In this document: positions 45,668-54,455 of the stretch, piece after piece
Position numbering within the stretch: position 1 is the first letter of the stretch
Layout of the letters: each line of letters begins with the position of its first letter
DNA from: Pseudomonas sp. MYb185
GTDB taxonomy: Bacteria > Pseudomonadota > Gammaproteobacteria > Pseudomonadales > Pseudomonadaceae
Assembly (NCBI RefSeq): GCF_002979975.1
Contig: NZ_PCQD01000004.1
Span: 356,669 to 420,668, forward strand
DNA: 64,000 nt
Reading direction: 5' to 3'
Position numbers and translations under genes: made by a program
Notes under the pieces: model-generated
What the model was told of the DNA's origin: nothing
Database searches by the model: none
The model's input: the letters and a program-made list of their open reading frames with translations, nothing else

Positions 45668-47023
45668 ATGCATGTGGTTAAACAGGCGGCGCTGTTCGTT
45701 CGCACCAACTTCTGGATCGTGCCGCTGGCGCTGTTGCTGGCCTGGGCACTGTTCCGTTTTCTCGATCCGGCACCGCCACGCACCCTGGTCATGACCACCG
45801 GCGGTGAGAGTGGCGGCTACCATCATTTCGGGCTGGCGTTGAAGCAGCGTCTGGCCGAGGAAGGGCTGACCCTGGAACTGCGTACCAGCAGTGGCTCGGT
45901 GGATAACCTGGAACGCCTGAGCGATGGCAGTGGTGCGGTGCAGCTGGGGTTGATCCAGAGTGGTACCACCAGTCTCATCGAGCCGCAGCGGCTGGCGGGG
46001 CTGGAGTCCCTCGGGGCCATCTACCATGAACCACTGTGGCTGTTCCAGAAGCGTGATGCGGGTATTGCCCGACTCAGCGACCTGCGCGGTCGGCAGATTT
46101 CGGTGGGCAGTGCCGGCAGCGGCACCTGGGCGGTGGTGCGCAGTGTGTTCAATCAATTGGACGGGCAGGCCGGTGAGGACGAGCTGGCCAACGGCAACTG
46201 GCGACAACTGCCGGACAGCGCCTCGGCCAGGGCACTGCATGCTGGTGAGCTGGATGCGGCATTCTTCGTACTGCCGGTGGACAATGCCATGGTTCGTCAG
46301 TTGCTGGCCGACCCGGACCTGGAGCTGGTGAACCTCGGCCAGACCGAGGCGCTGGCGGCCAGGTTGCCGTTTCTGGAAAAGCTGAGTGTCGCTGAAGGGC
46401 TGTTCGACCTGCAACGCAACATTCCAGCCGAGCGCACCGAACTGCTGTCACCGGTGGCGACCCTGGTGATCAACGAGGCTTTTCATCCGGCACTGGCCTC
46501 GCTGGTGCTGCAGGCGACCACCGATGTCCTGCGTCAGGGCAGTCTGTTGGACCCGCCGGGCAGCTTTCCCGCGGCCACACCCATGGAGCTTGAACTCAGC
46601 GGCGAGGCCGAGTATTACCACGAGCGCGGCGTGCCCTTCCTGCAGCGCTATCTGCCGTTCTGGGTCGCCTCCATCGTCGATCGTTACGTGGTGCTGCTGA
46701 TTCCCTTCATCGCCATCATGCTGCCCCTGGTGAAGAGCATGGGCCCCCTGTATGCCTGGCGCATGCGTGCGCGGGTCTATCGCTGGTATGCGCACCTGCG
46801 GCGGGTGGACAAGTTGATTCACAACGGCGGCATCCATGAAGTGCTGGGGCGCGAGATCGATGCGCTGCTGGCGCTGGAGGACGAGCTGACGCGGGTGGAT
46901 GTGCCGCTGTCCTATGCTCATGAGCTGTACAGCCTGCATCTGCATGTGAGTTACATGATCAGTCGGTTGCGGCAGATGCAGCAGGAGAATGCCGACGCCG
47001 GGTACGAGGCGCCGGCTTTGTGA
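45668..47023 (+). CDS. TAXI family TRAP transporter solute-binding protein, membrane-anchored
   Basis: 451 residues. N-terminal anchor FWIVPLALLLAWALFRFL, TAXI core: VMTTGGESGGYHHFGLALKQRL, RTSSGSVDNLERLSDG, ISVGSAGSGTWAVV. After the binding domain a second hydrophobic segment (YVVLLIPFIAIMLPLV) and a basic cytoplasmic tail of about 100 residues. No TRAP membrane subunit adjoins it. Two anchors suggest a sensor or fixed binding protein rather than a free periplasmic one. Confidence 0.85.
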   Translation: MHVVKQAALFVRTNFWIVPLALLLAWALFRFLDPAPPRTLVMTTGGESGGYHHFGLALKQRLAEEGLTLELRTSSGSVDNLERLSDGSGAVQLGLIQSGTTSLIEPQRLAGLESLGAIYHEPLWLFQKRDAGIARLSDLRGRQISVGSAGSGTWAVVRSVFNQLDGQAGEDELANGNWRQLPDSASARALHAGELDAAFFVLPVDNAMVRQLLADPDLELVNLGQTEALAARLPFLEKLSVAEGLFDLQRNIPAERTELLSPVATLVINEAFHPALASLVLQATTDVLRQGSLLDPPGSFPAATPMELELSGEAEYYHERGVPFLQRYLPFWVASIVDRYVVLLIPFIAIMLPLVKSMGPLYAWRMRARVYRWYAHLRRVDKLIHNGGIHEVLGREIDALLALEDELTRVDVPLSYAHELYSLHLHVSYMISRLRQMQQENADAGYEAPAL

Positions 47024-47097
47024 CAGCGCATTGCGTCGGGGTTTGCAGGGGGACGGCTGGGTCATAAGATGCGGTAACGGGCAGACAAGAGGTGAAC

Positions 47098-48015
47098 ATG
47101 AGGGATGTGTTGAAGCAAGCAACGGACGCCATCAACCAGGTACTGCTGGGCAAGCAGCAGGCGGTCAAGCTGGCGGTCGCCTGCATTCTGGCCAAGGGAC
47201 ACCTGCTGATTGAGGACCTGCCGGGCATGGGCAAGACCACCCTGTCCCAGGCGCTGGCGCGGGTGATGGGCCTGAGTTACCAGCGGATTCAGTTCACCAG
47301 TGACCTGCTGCCCGGCGATATTCTCGGGACCTCGGTGTTCGACCGCAACACCGGCGCCTTTGTCTTTCATCCCGGGCCGATCTTTGCCGAGCTGGTGCTG
47401 GCCGATGAGATCAATCGTGCTACGCCCAAGAGCCAGAGTGCCTTGCTGGAGGCGATGGAGGAGGGCCAAGTCACCGTCGATGGTGCCACCCGGCCGCTCC
47501 CCGATCCGTTCTTCGTCATCGCCACGCAGAACCCGGCTTCACAGGGCGGTACCTTTTCCCTGCCTGAATCCCAGCTGGACCGCTTTCTGATGCGTCTGTC
47601 GCTGGGCTATCCGGCGCCGGCGGCGGAGAAGACCCTGCTGCTGGGGGATACCGGGCGCGCGCGCCTGGACAGCCTGGTGCCGGTGCTGAGCCGTGCGCAA
47701 CTACAGGCGCTGCAGGCCCAGGTGCCGAAGATTACCGCCAGCGAGGCCATCATCGACTATATCCTGCGGCTGGTCACCCGCACCCGGGAAAGCCATCTGT
47801 GCGCCTGGGGCCTGTCGCCGCGTGCCAGTCTGGGGTTGCTGGCAGCCGCACGCGCCTGGGCGCTGCTGGAGAATCGCGGCTACGTGATACCCGAGGATGT
47901 GCAGGCAGTGCTGCCGGCGGTGGTTGGCCATCGTCTGCGTGCCAGTGATGATCCAGCAGGACATGGCGGTGGTAGCCTGGCGCAGCGGCTGTTGAACGAG
48001 GTGCCGGCGGTTTGA
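47098..48015 (+). CDS. MoxR family AAA+ ATPase
   Basis: 305 residues. LIEDLPGMGKTTLSQALARV Walker A, FTSDLLPGDILGTSVFD, LVLADEINRATPKSQSALLEAMEE Walker B, IATQNPASQGGTFSLPESQLDRFLMRLSLGYP. MoxR chaperone-like ATPase, usually partnered with DUF58. ATG 47098 sits behind AAGAGGTG; GTG 47092 would overlap it. Four-base overlap with DUF58. Confidence 0.94.
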   Translation: MRDVLKQATDAINQVLLGKQQAVKLAVACILAKGHLLIEDLPGMGKTTLSQALARVMGLSYQRIQFTSDLLPGDILGTSVFDRNTGAFVFHPGPIFAELVLADEINRATPKSQSALLEAMEEGQVTVDGATRPLPDPFFVIATQNPASQGGTFSLPESQLDRFLMRLSLGYPAPAAEKTLLLGDTGRARLDSLVPVLSRAQLQALQAQVPKITASEAIIDYILRLVTRTRESHLCAWGLSPRASLGLLAAARAWALLENRGYVIPEDVQAVLPAVVGHRLRASDDPAGHGGGSLAQRLLNEVPAV

Positions 48016-48974
48016 TCAGTCGTCTGGGGGGGCAGACCAGTGTGCTGTTCCAGCACTGGCTGAAAAGACGCATTCCGGCTGCCAGCCAGGTACGCCTGAA
48101 CCACCGACGCATCTTCATCATGCCGACCCGCGCCGGGATGGGGTTGCTACTGTTGCTGGTGATCATGCTGATCGGTGCCATCAATTATCAGAACAGTCTG
48201 GTGTATGCCGTGGTCTTTCTACTCGGCAGCCTGTTCTGGGTCGGGTTGCACCATACCTATCGCAACCTCGCCGGTCTGGAGTTGCAGGCCAATGGCAGCC
48301 TGCCGGTGTTCGCCGGGGAGGAGGCGCCGCTGAACCTGACCCTGCTGTCCGAACGTCGCGAGCATCAGGCCATCGTGCTGTTCTGGCCATCCACCCCACG
48401 GCGCCAGGTGGATGTCGAGCCCGGCCTCAGCACGTCATTGTCACTGTATTACCCCTCTACGCGGCGCGGCTGGCTTAAACCTGGACGCCTGCGGGTGGAG
48501 ACGCGTTACCCGCTGGGCTGGTTCGTCGCCTGGAGCCTGGTGGATCTTGATTGGCAGGTGCTGGTGTACCCCAAACCACTGAATCTGCCGTTACCCGGCT
48601 TGCAGGCTGGGGGGGCTGGGGAAGGGGACCAGTTGCTGGCCGAGGGGGTGGATGACTTTCAGGGGCTGCGCAGCTACCAGCCGGGCGACTCGAAAAGGCG
48701 TCTGGACTGGCGCGCCTGGTCCCGCGGCCAGGGCCTGCACAGCAAGGTGTTTGCCGAGCCGCGGCACACCAGCCAATGGTTGACCCTGGAGCAGACCCCG
48801 GGACAATCCCTCGAACAGCAACTGAGCTGCCTGACTGGTTGGGTGTTGCAACTGGAACAGCGGCGCCGCCCCTACGGGCTGGCGCTGCCGGGCAATCGTA
48901 TCGGCCCGGCGCTGGGCGAGACCCATCGCGACGCCTGCCTGCGCGCACTGGCGCTGCATGGGGTAGCCCGATGA
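48012..48974 (+). CDS. DUF58 domain protein
   Basis: 320 residues. Two N-terminal transmembrane helices (MGLLLLLVIMLIGAINYQNSLVYAVVFLLGSLFWVGL), beta domain, then the DUF58 core GEGDQLLAEGVDDFQGLRSYQPGDSKRRLDWRAWSRGQGLHSKVF. Partner of MoxR with a von Willebrand-like fold. Overlaps tgpA by ATGA. Confidence 0.9.
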   Translation: MISRLGGQTSVLFQHWLKRRIPAASQVRLNHRRIFIMPTRAGMGLLLLLVIMLIGAINYQNSLVYAVVFLLGSLFWVGLHHTYRNLAGLELQANGSLPVFAGEEAPLNLTLLSERREHQAIVLFWPSTPRRQVDVEPGLSTSLSLYYPSTRRGWLKPGRLRVETRYPLGWFVAWSLVDLDWQVLVYPKPLNLPLPGLQAGGAGEGDQLLAEGVDDFQGLRSYQPGDSKRRLDWRAWSRGQGLHSKVFAEPRHTSQWLTLEQTPGQSLEQQLSCLTGWVLQLEQRRRPYGLALPGNRIGPALGETHRDACLRALALHGVAR

Positions 48975-51016
48975 GCAGTCACGCGCTGATCCCCCGTAAC
49001 AGTCTGGTCTGGCTGCTTACCGCCCAGGTAGTGGCCCTGATGCCGCACCTGCCGCGTCTGCCGTTGTGGGTGGCGGTCCTGTGGCTGGGTTGCGCGGTCT
49101 GGCGAGTACAGATCCAGCGCATGCGCTGGCGCTATCCGGGGCTGGTGGTACGCATGCTGGCTCTGGCGGCGGTGACGCTAGGCGTGTATCTGACCCAGGG
49201 GACGCTGATCGGGCTGGATGCGGCGGTGATGCTGCTGCTGATGCTGTTCATGCTCAAGCTGCTGGAGATGCGCAGGCCCCGCGATGCGCTGGTGGTCATC
49301 TATCTGGGACTGTTCATTGTCGCCACCGCCTTTCTGTTCGACCAGAGCATACCGCTGGCGCTGTTCCAGTGCTTCTCGCTGCTGTTGTTGGTGGCGGCGC
49401 TGGTCGGCCTGCAGCAGACACCGGGGCGCAATGATCCGGCGCGGGCCATGCGCATGGCCGGCGTACTGCTGTTGCAGGCGGTTCCGCTGATGATTGTGCT
49501 GTTCGTACTGTTTCCGCGCATGGGCCCGCTGTGGGCGGTCAATGCCCCAGGGCAACAGGCGCGTACCGGGCTGGCGGAAAGCATGACGCCGGCGGATGTC
49601 GCGGAGCTGGCGCGCTCTGGTGGGCTGGCCTTCCGTGCTGCCTTCGACGGAGCGCCGCCGGTGCAGTCGCAGCTGTACTGGCGGGCGATGACTCTCAGCC
49701 GGTTCGATGGCCGTACCTGGAGCCAGTCGCCGTTGGCCTCGGGCAGCATGCCCCGTCATTGGGAGCCGCAGGGCGAGTCGTACAGCTACCAGGTGATCGC
49801 CACCGCCAGTCATCAACCCTGGGTATTCAGCCTGCGCGGGGCCAGCAGTGACGACGAGCGGCTGTTGCTGAACCGGGACTTCATCCTGCAGGCGCGGAGG
49901 CCGTTGAACCAGGGCATGGCCTATCGAGCCATGTCCTATCCAGCCAGTCTGCTGGAACCGCTGGAACTGGAAACACAGCAGCGCAGGCTGAATCTGCACC
50001 TGCCGGAAGGCTTCGATCCGCGCAGCCGGGACTTTGCCGCAGAGCTGCGCCAGAGCCACCCCGACGATGCCGATCTGCTGCAAGCGCTGCTGCGTCACTT
50101 CAATCGTGAACCCTTCCATTACACGCTGCGTCCGACCCCGCTGGGTCAGCATAGCAATGACGAGTTCCTGTTCGACAGCCGCCGCGGTTTCTGCGCGCAC
50201 TTTGCCGGAGCCATGACCTTCGTGCTGCGTGCCGCCGGCATCCCGGCACGGGTGGTGGCCGGCTATCAGGGCGGCGAGCTCAATCCGCGTGGCAACTATG
50301 TACTGGTGCATCAGTTCGATGCCCACGCCTGGGTGGAGGCCTGGTTGCCGGGGCAGGGCTGGGTCTCGGTCGACCCGACCTTCCAGGTGGCGCCGGAACG
50401 GATCGAGCGCGGTCTGCAGGAGGCATTGCAGAGCGAAGGCAGTTTTCTCGAAGGTTCCCCGCTGGCAGCGGTGCGCTATCGCAACATCGGTTGGCTGAAC
50501 AATGCACGCCTGTTCTGGGATGATCTCAACTATCAATGGCAATTACGGGTGCTGGGCTACCAGAGCGATCGGCAGAGCGAATTCTTCCGTCGCTGGCTCG
50601 GCTCCGCCGACTGGCAGCGGATCGGCCTGGTCTCGCTGGTGGTGCTGTTGCTGTGCATGCTGCCGATGGCCTGGTGGATACTGCGCCCCGCACGCCGGCC
50701 GGTCAGCCGGCAGCGTCGCGCCTGGCTGAAGCTCAATCGCCGCTTGGCGAGGCTGCAATTGCAAGCCGCTACCGGTGAAGGTCCGCGGGCCTGGCAGCAG
50801 CGGTTGATGCAGACGCTGCCCGGACAGCAGGCGGAAATCAGCGACTTCTTCGACGAGTATGTACGCCTGAGCTATGCGACGGCGCCAGGCGCTGGGGAGG
50901 GTAGCTCGCGGCAACTGGACCTGGCATTGCGCGCGCTGCTGCGCGCCTTGCCTCGCAGCAAGCCGCCACGGCCAATTACCCTGACAGGCTTGCCTGACGA
51001 GGAATCCCGGTTGTAA
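48971..51016 (+). CDS. tgpA: Transglutaminase-like membrane protein TgpA (DUF3488)
   Basis: 681 residues. Six or so N-terminal helices (1-170), large periplasmic domain with papain-like triad Cys408 (RRGFCAHFAGAM), His452 (DAHAWVEAW) and Asp468 (SVDPTF), a further helix (SLVVLLLCMLPMAWWIL) and cytoplasmic tail. Homolog of P. aeruginosa TgpA, which is essential there. moxR-DUF58-tgpA is a tight operon. Confidence 0.92.
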   Translation: MSSHALIPRNSLVWLLTAQVVALMPHLPRLPLWVAVLWLGCAVWRVQIQRMRWRYPGLVVRMLALAAVTLGVYLTQGTLIGLDAAVMLLLMLFMLKLLEMRRPRDALVVIYLGLFIVATAFLFDQSIPLALFQCFSLLLLVAALVGLQQTPGRNDPARAMRMAGVLLLQAVPLMIVLFVLFPRMGPLWAVNAPGQQARTGLAESMTPADVAELARSGGLAFRAAFDGAPPVQSQLYWRAMTLSRFDGRTWSQSPLASGSMPRHWEPQGESYSYQVIATASHQPWVFSLRGASSDDERLLLNRDFILQARRPLNQGMAYRAMSYPASLLEPLELETQQRRLNLHLPEGFDPRSRDFAAELRQSHPDDADLLQALLRHFNREPFHYTLRPTPLGQHSNDEFLFDSRRGFCAHFAGAMTFVLRAAGIPARVVAGYQGGELNPRGNYVLVHQFDAHAWVEAWLPGQGWVSVDPTFQVAPERIERGLQEALQSEGSFLEGSPLAAVRYRNIGWLNNARLFWDDLNYQWQLRVLGYQSDRQSEFFRRWLGSADWQRIGLVSLVVLLLCMLPMAWWILRPARRPVSRQRRAWLKLNRRLARLQLQAATGEGPRAWQQRLMQTLPGQQAEISDFFDEYVRLSYATAPGAGEGSSRQLDLALRALLRALPRSKPPRPITLTGLPDEESRL

Positions 51017-51058
51017 TGTGGCCGGGTTCGTTCAACCACTAAGCAATCTGGAGTCTTG

Positions 51059-51526
51059 ATGCATCCTTTCAATGCCACACGTCCACCGGGGCTCGCGGTT
51101 GGACTTGCCTTCGCTGGCCTGGTGCCGTTCGTCACCGGCGCGCTCGGCCTGTGGGTGACTCCGGAAGCCTGGCGTGAGTGGGTAATGGAAGAGTTGCTGG
51201 CCTTCGCAGCGGTTATCCTGGCGTTCATGGGGGCCATTCACTGGGGGTTGGCGATGCGCGCCGACGAGGCGAGCGACCGGGCGCCGATGCAGTTGGGGCT
51301 CTCGGTGATTCCACCGCTGCTGGGCTGGTTCGCCCTGAGCCTGCCGATCAACTTCGCCATTCCGGTGTTCTTCTTCGCCTACGCGACGCTGTACTTTGCC
51401 GATATCTGGGCGGTCAAGCACGGCCTCGCGCCCGCCTGGTACACCAGCCTGCGGCGGCCGATCAGTTTGGTGATCATCGCTTCGATGCTGGTGGCCTGGG
51501 GGGCGACGCTGGTGCTGGCTTACTGA
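51059..51526 (+). CDS. DUF3429 family membrane protein
   Basis: 155 residues, four or five helices: GLAVGLAFAGLVPFVTGAL, ELLAFAAVILAFMGAIHWGLAM, MQLGLSVIPPLLGWFALSLP, FFFAYATLYFADIWAV, ISLVIIASMLVAWGATLVL. Matches DUF3429; function unknown. ATG 51059 behind GGAG. Confidence 0.85.
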   Translation: MHPFNATRPPGLAVGLAFAGLVPFVTGALGLWVTPEAWREWVMEELLAFAAVILAFMGAIHWGLAMRADEASDRAPMQLGLSVIPPLLGWFALSLPINFAIPVFFFAYATLYFADIWAVKHGLAPAWYTSLRRPISLVIIASMLVAWGATLVLAY

Positions 51527-51528
51527 GC

Positions 51529-51870
51529 TCAGCTCTTCTTGACGAACTCGGACTTGAGCTTCATCGCGCCGATACCGTCGATCTTGCAATCGATGTCATG
51601 GTCGCCATCGACCAGGCGGATATTCTTGACCTTGGTGCCGACCTTGACCACGGAAGAGGAGCCCTTGATCTTCAGGTCCTTGATGACGGTGACGGAGTCG
51701 CCATCCTGGAGAACGTTGCCATGGGCATCCTTGATGACGCGTTCATCGGATGAGGTATCCGCTTCGCCGTCCTTCGGCCATTCATGGGCACATTCAGGGC
51801 AGACATACAGGGAACCATCCTCATAGGTATATTCGGAACTGCAGGACGGGCAATTGGGCAACGTGCTCAT
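51529..51870 (-). CDS. PhnA-like zinc ribbon protein (YjdM type)
   Basis: 113 residues. N-terminal zinc ribbon [11 protein letters not shown]...[10 protein letters not shown], then [65 protein letters not shown]. Called alkylphosphonate utilization PhnA but not required for phosphonate use. Convergent with DUF3429. Confidence 0.92.
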   Translation of the reverse strand: MSTLPNCPSCSSEYTYEDGSLYVCPECAHEWPKDGEADTSSDERVIKDAHGNVLQDGDSVTVIKDLKIKGSSSVVKVGTKVKNIRLVDGDHDIDCKIDGIGAMKLKSEFVKKS

Positions 51871-52588
51871 GATGTCACCTATAACAAAGTCAATGGCTCG
51901 CCGGGATGGCGAGCGGCTGATCGGAAGGGCCGGGACCATAGCATCCCGGGGCGGTAATTGTCCATTTCCAGCCCTGCGCAAAGGGCTTTCCGGGGTGGTA
52001 TTGCAGGTGTTTACCAGCTCGGTATTCCGGCATATGTTGAAAGAAATCCATTAGAGCTGTAAGCTTGTGCGTCAGATTTGCCGAAGTGGGCCTGGAATGT
52101 GCATCGCCTGCGGCTTATACAACCGATAAAAATGTCCGCTCATCCACAGCATGCCGTTTCGAGCTTCGGTCAGCTTTCTCGGTTGGATCGGTCTGCAGAT
52201 CCACTCTGTTCCCCACGGCGCCAATACGGGTTCCATACCCGACAAATGATGTCCGGTTATCTTCGCATCACTCCAGGAGATGTTTGTAAAGCCAGTCATA
52301 TAAATGGACAGCAGCACTGTCGGAGAATATATACATGTTCATGTTCAACCATCTTAACAATGAGTTCAGTTCAGTCATCTGCATCAAAGCTGTAATCCGC
52401 AATCACGCTGCCTATAAGGGCTACCCCTAGCAGCCTCGCTGTTCCCGCTGTTCCAGAACTTCCATAGCGGTTGCTGAATATGCGCATCATCTGCGCGTAG
52501 CGGCACAGTCATATTCCTATTTTGCGGTCTGGTCCACCGGTCATCGGGATGGAACGACATCGTCCGCAGAAAGTCATGAGGTTATGCA
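51871..52588. other. 718-bp spacer, no supported gene
   Basis: Lower in GC than its surroundings from about 52010 on. Short frames on both strands (52065-52289 plus, 52072-52317 minus) overlap each other, lack ribosome sites and resemble nothing I know. A TATAAG with GGGCTACCCCTAG follows at about 52412-52430 and could be part of the transporter promoter. Confidence 0.5.
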
Positions 52589-54256
52589 GTGAACTCCGAG
52601 TTGTTTCAATTTTCCACGGCAACAGTGCTGCTGTTGCTGTTCGCGTTTTATGGCGGCACCTACTTGCTGTCCAGAATGATCAGGCACGACAGCGACGATG
52701 CTGACGGTTTCATGGTCTCCAACCGCCGCATCGGCCTGGGCATGGGCGCGGCGAGCATGACCGCGACCTGGGTCTGGGCGGCATCGTTCTACGCCGCAGC
52801 CACCTCCGGCTACACCTATGGGGTTTCCGGCCCGCTGCACTACGGGTTCTGGGGGGCGTTGATGATCCTGTTCATCTACCCCTTCGGTCGTCGCTTCCGC
52901 GAGCTGGCGCCCAACGCGCACACCCTGGGTGAGCTGATCCATGCCCGGCATGGCGCCTCCAGCCAGCTGATTCTGGCTTTCTCCAACATTCTCGGCAGCG
53001 TCATCAGTCTGATGGTCAACCTGACCGCCGCCGGTGCGCTGGTCTCGGTGCTGTCGCCGTTGTCATTCCAGGCGGGGATCATCATTGCCGGCGTGGGCGT
53101 GCTCAGTTACACCCTGTACTCGGGCTTCCGTGCTTCGGTCTTCACCGATTTCGCCCAACTGGTGGCGATGATGGCGATTGCCGTGGTGATCATCCCGGCG
53201 GTGCTGTTCGCCATGGGCGGACCGGCAGTGATGGTCGACAACCTGTCGAACCTGACGGCGGAGCAGGCCAACATCTTTTCCCGTGAAGCCTTCCTGCATC
53301 AGGGTGCTCCCTATTTCGTCGCGGTGCTGGCCTATGCCATCGGCAACCAGACCATCTCCCAGCGCCTGTTCGCGGTGGACGAGTCGCACATCAAGCCGAC
53401 CTTCATCACCGCCACCATCAGCTACGGCGCCATCGTCATCGGCCTGGGTATGATCGGCCTGATGGCGCTGACACTGGGAGTGGAGCCGCTGGATGGCAAT
53501 ATGAACAACCTGATCCCGCAGATGGTGTCGAGCTACCTGCCGCCCATCTTCATCGGTCTGTTCTTCATCCTGGTGATCGGTTCGCTGTCCTCGACCGCCG
53601 ACTCCGACCTGTCGGCGCTGTCGGCGATCATGATGGCTGACGTGTATGGCAAGAACATCGCCAGGAACAAGGCCGATCCGCGCAAGATGCTGCTGATCGG
53701 CCGGATGACCATGATCACCGCGACGGTGATCGGCATCATCTTCGCCAGTTTTTCGCTGGATATCCTGGTCATGCTGGTGTTCGTCGGCGCGCTCTGGGGC
53801 GCTATCGTATTCCCGGTCATTGCCAGCTGTTTCTGGAACCGGGTAACCAATGCGGCCTTTACCTGGGCGGTGATCGTCGCCTTGCTGGTGTTCTGCGTGG
53901 TGCGCTTCGACCTGTTGCCCATGACCGGCATACTGGCGATCGGCGTGGAACTGCTGGCATCGGTGGGTGCCGGGGTGGTGGCCGGGCTGATGACCTTCGG
54001 CTTCTTCGGCAAGCGCATGGGCGTGATCGCGTTCTTCATCGGTACCCTTGTGATCGCCTGGCTGGGGATAGGCCATCTGCGCGACTTCACCGTCCTGCTG
54101 TCCTCGCTGACCGCCTATGGTGTGAGCACACTGGTATGTGTCGCAGTCAGCCTGGCGAGCGACGAACGCTTTGATTTCAACACCATCCAGCAGCGCGTCG
54201 GCGACTACAACAAGCCGGCGGATGATGAGCTGGACGCGACAGTAACCGTCCACTGA
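52589..54256 (+). CDS. Sodium:solute symporter family transporter
   Basis: 555 residues with about 13-14 transmembrane helices. SSS signature parts: FMVSNRRIGLGMGAASMTATWVWAASFYAA, AYAIGNQTISQRLFAVDESHIKPTFI, SLSSTADSDLSALSAIMMADVYG. Similar in style to urea/Dur3- and acetate-type SSS carriers; substrate not determinable. GTG start 52589 with GAGG (52578-52581). A small partner gene follows. Confidence 0.88.
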   Translation: MNSELFQFSTATVLLLLFAFYGGTYLLSRMIRHDSDDADGFMVSNRRIGLGMGAASMTATWVWAASFYAAATSGYTYGVSGPLHYGFWGALMILFIYPFGRRFRELAPNAHTLGELIHARHGASSQLILAFSNILGSVISLMVNLTAAGALVSVLSPLSFQAGIIIAGVGVLSYTLYSGFRASVFTDFAQLVAMMAIAVVIIPAVLFAMGGPAVMVDNLSNLTAEQANIFSREAFLHQGAPYFVAVLAYAIGNQTISQRLFAVDESHIKPTFITATISYGAIVIGLGMIGLMALTLGVEPLDGNMNNLIPQMVSSYLPPIFIGLFFILVIGSLSSTADSDLSALSAIMMADVYGKNIARNKADPRKMLLIGRMTMITATVIGIIFASFSLDILVMLVFVGALWGAIVFPVIASCFWNRVTNAAFTWAVIVALLVFCVVRFDLLPMTGILAIGVELLASVGAGVVAGLMTFGFFGKRMGVIAFFIGTLVIAWLGIGHLRDFTVLLSSLTAYGVSTLVCVAVSLASDERFDFNTIQQRVGDYNKPADDELDATVTVH

Positions 54257-54266
54257 GGGCTCGGCT

Positions 54267-54299
54267 GAGCGCCTCCGCCGGAGGCTGCTCGCTCTTTTT
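54267..54299 (+). terminator. Hairpin with T-run between the symporter and its small partner
   Basis: GAGC-GCCTCC, loop GCC, GGAGGC-t-GCTC with one bulge, followed by GCTCTTTTT (T-run 54295-54299). An internal terminator here would lower expression of the small gene or mark read-through control. Confidence 0.7.
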
Positions 54300-54317
54300 C
54301 AATAACGGAGAATGATC

Positions 54318-54449
54318 ATGCAAACATTTATCTACGGTTCTTACATTCTGGTCTGGCCCGCCATCACCCTGGGCATGCTGGGGATGATCAGCTACGCCGT
54401 GCTGCGCGATTACCGCGAAGCCAAGCGCAACAACACCGACCTGGTGTAA
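54318..54449 (+). CDS. Putative transporter small subunit (43 residues)
   Basis: MQTFIYGSYILVWPAITLGM start, one transmembrane helix (about 5-28), then a charged cytoplasmic tail RDYREAKRNNTDLV. The pattern YVLVWPxI...LRDxRxAKxxxxDLV matches small proteins annotated as transporter small subunits beside SSS carriers in pseudomonads. GGAG at 54307-54310 gives correct spacing for ATG 54318 rather than 54312. Likely a helper of the symporter. Confidence 0.8.
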   Translation: MQTFIYGSYILVWPAITLGMLGMISYAVLRDYREAKRNNTDLV

Positions 54450-54455
54450 CTCTCG

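Noticed and set aside
49178..50542. 454-codon minus-strand frame inside tgpA
   Set aside because: Shadow; tgpA has full catalytic triad and operon context.
52065..52317. Overlapping short frames of 74 and 81 codons on opposite strands
   Set aside because: Neither has a ribosome site or known motif; they overlap almost fully, so at most one could be real.
53063..54253. 396-codon minus-strand frame inside the symporter gene
   Set aside because: His/Asp/Gln-rich shadow of a hydrophobic protein.
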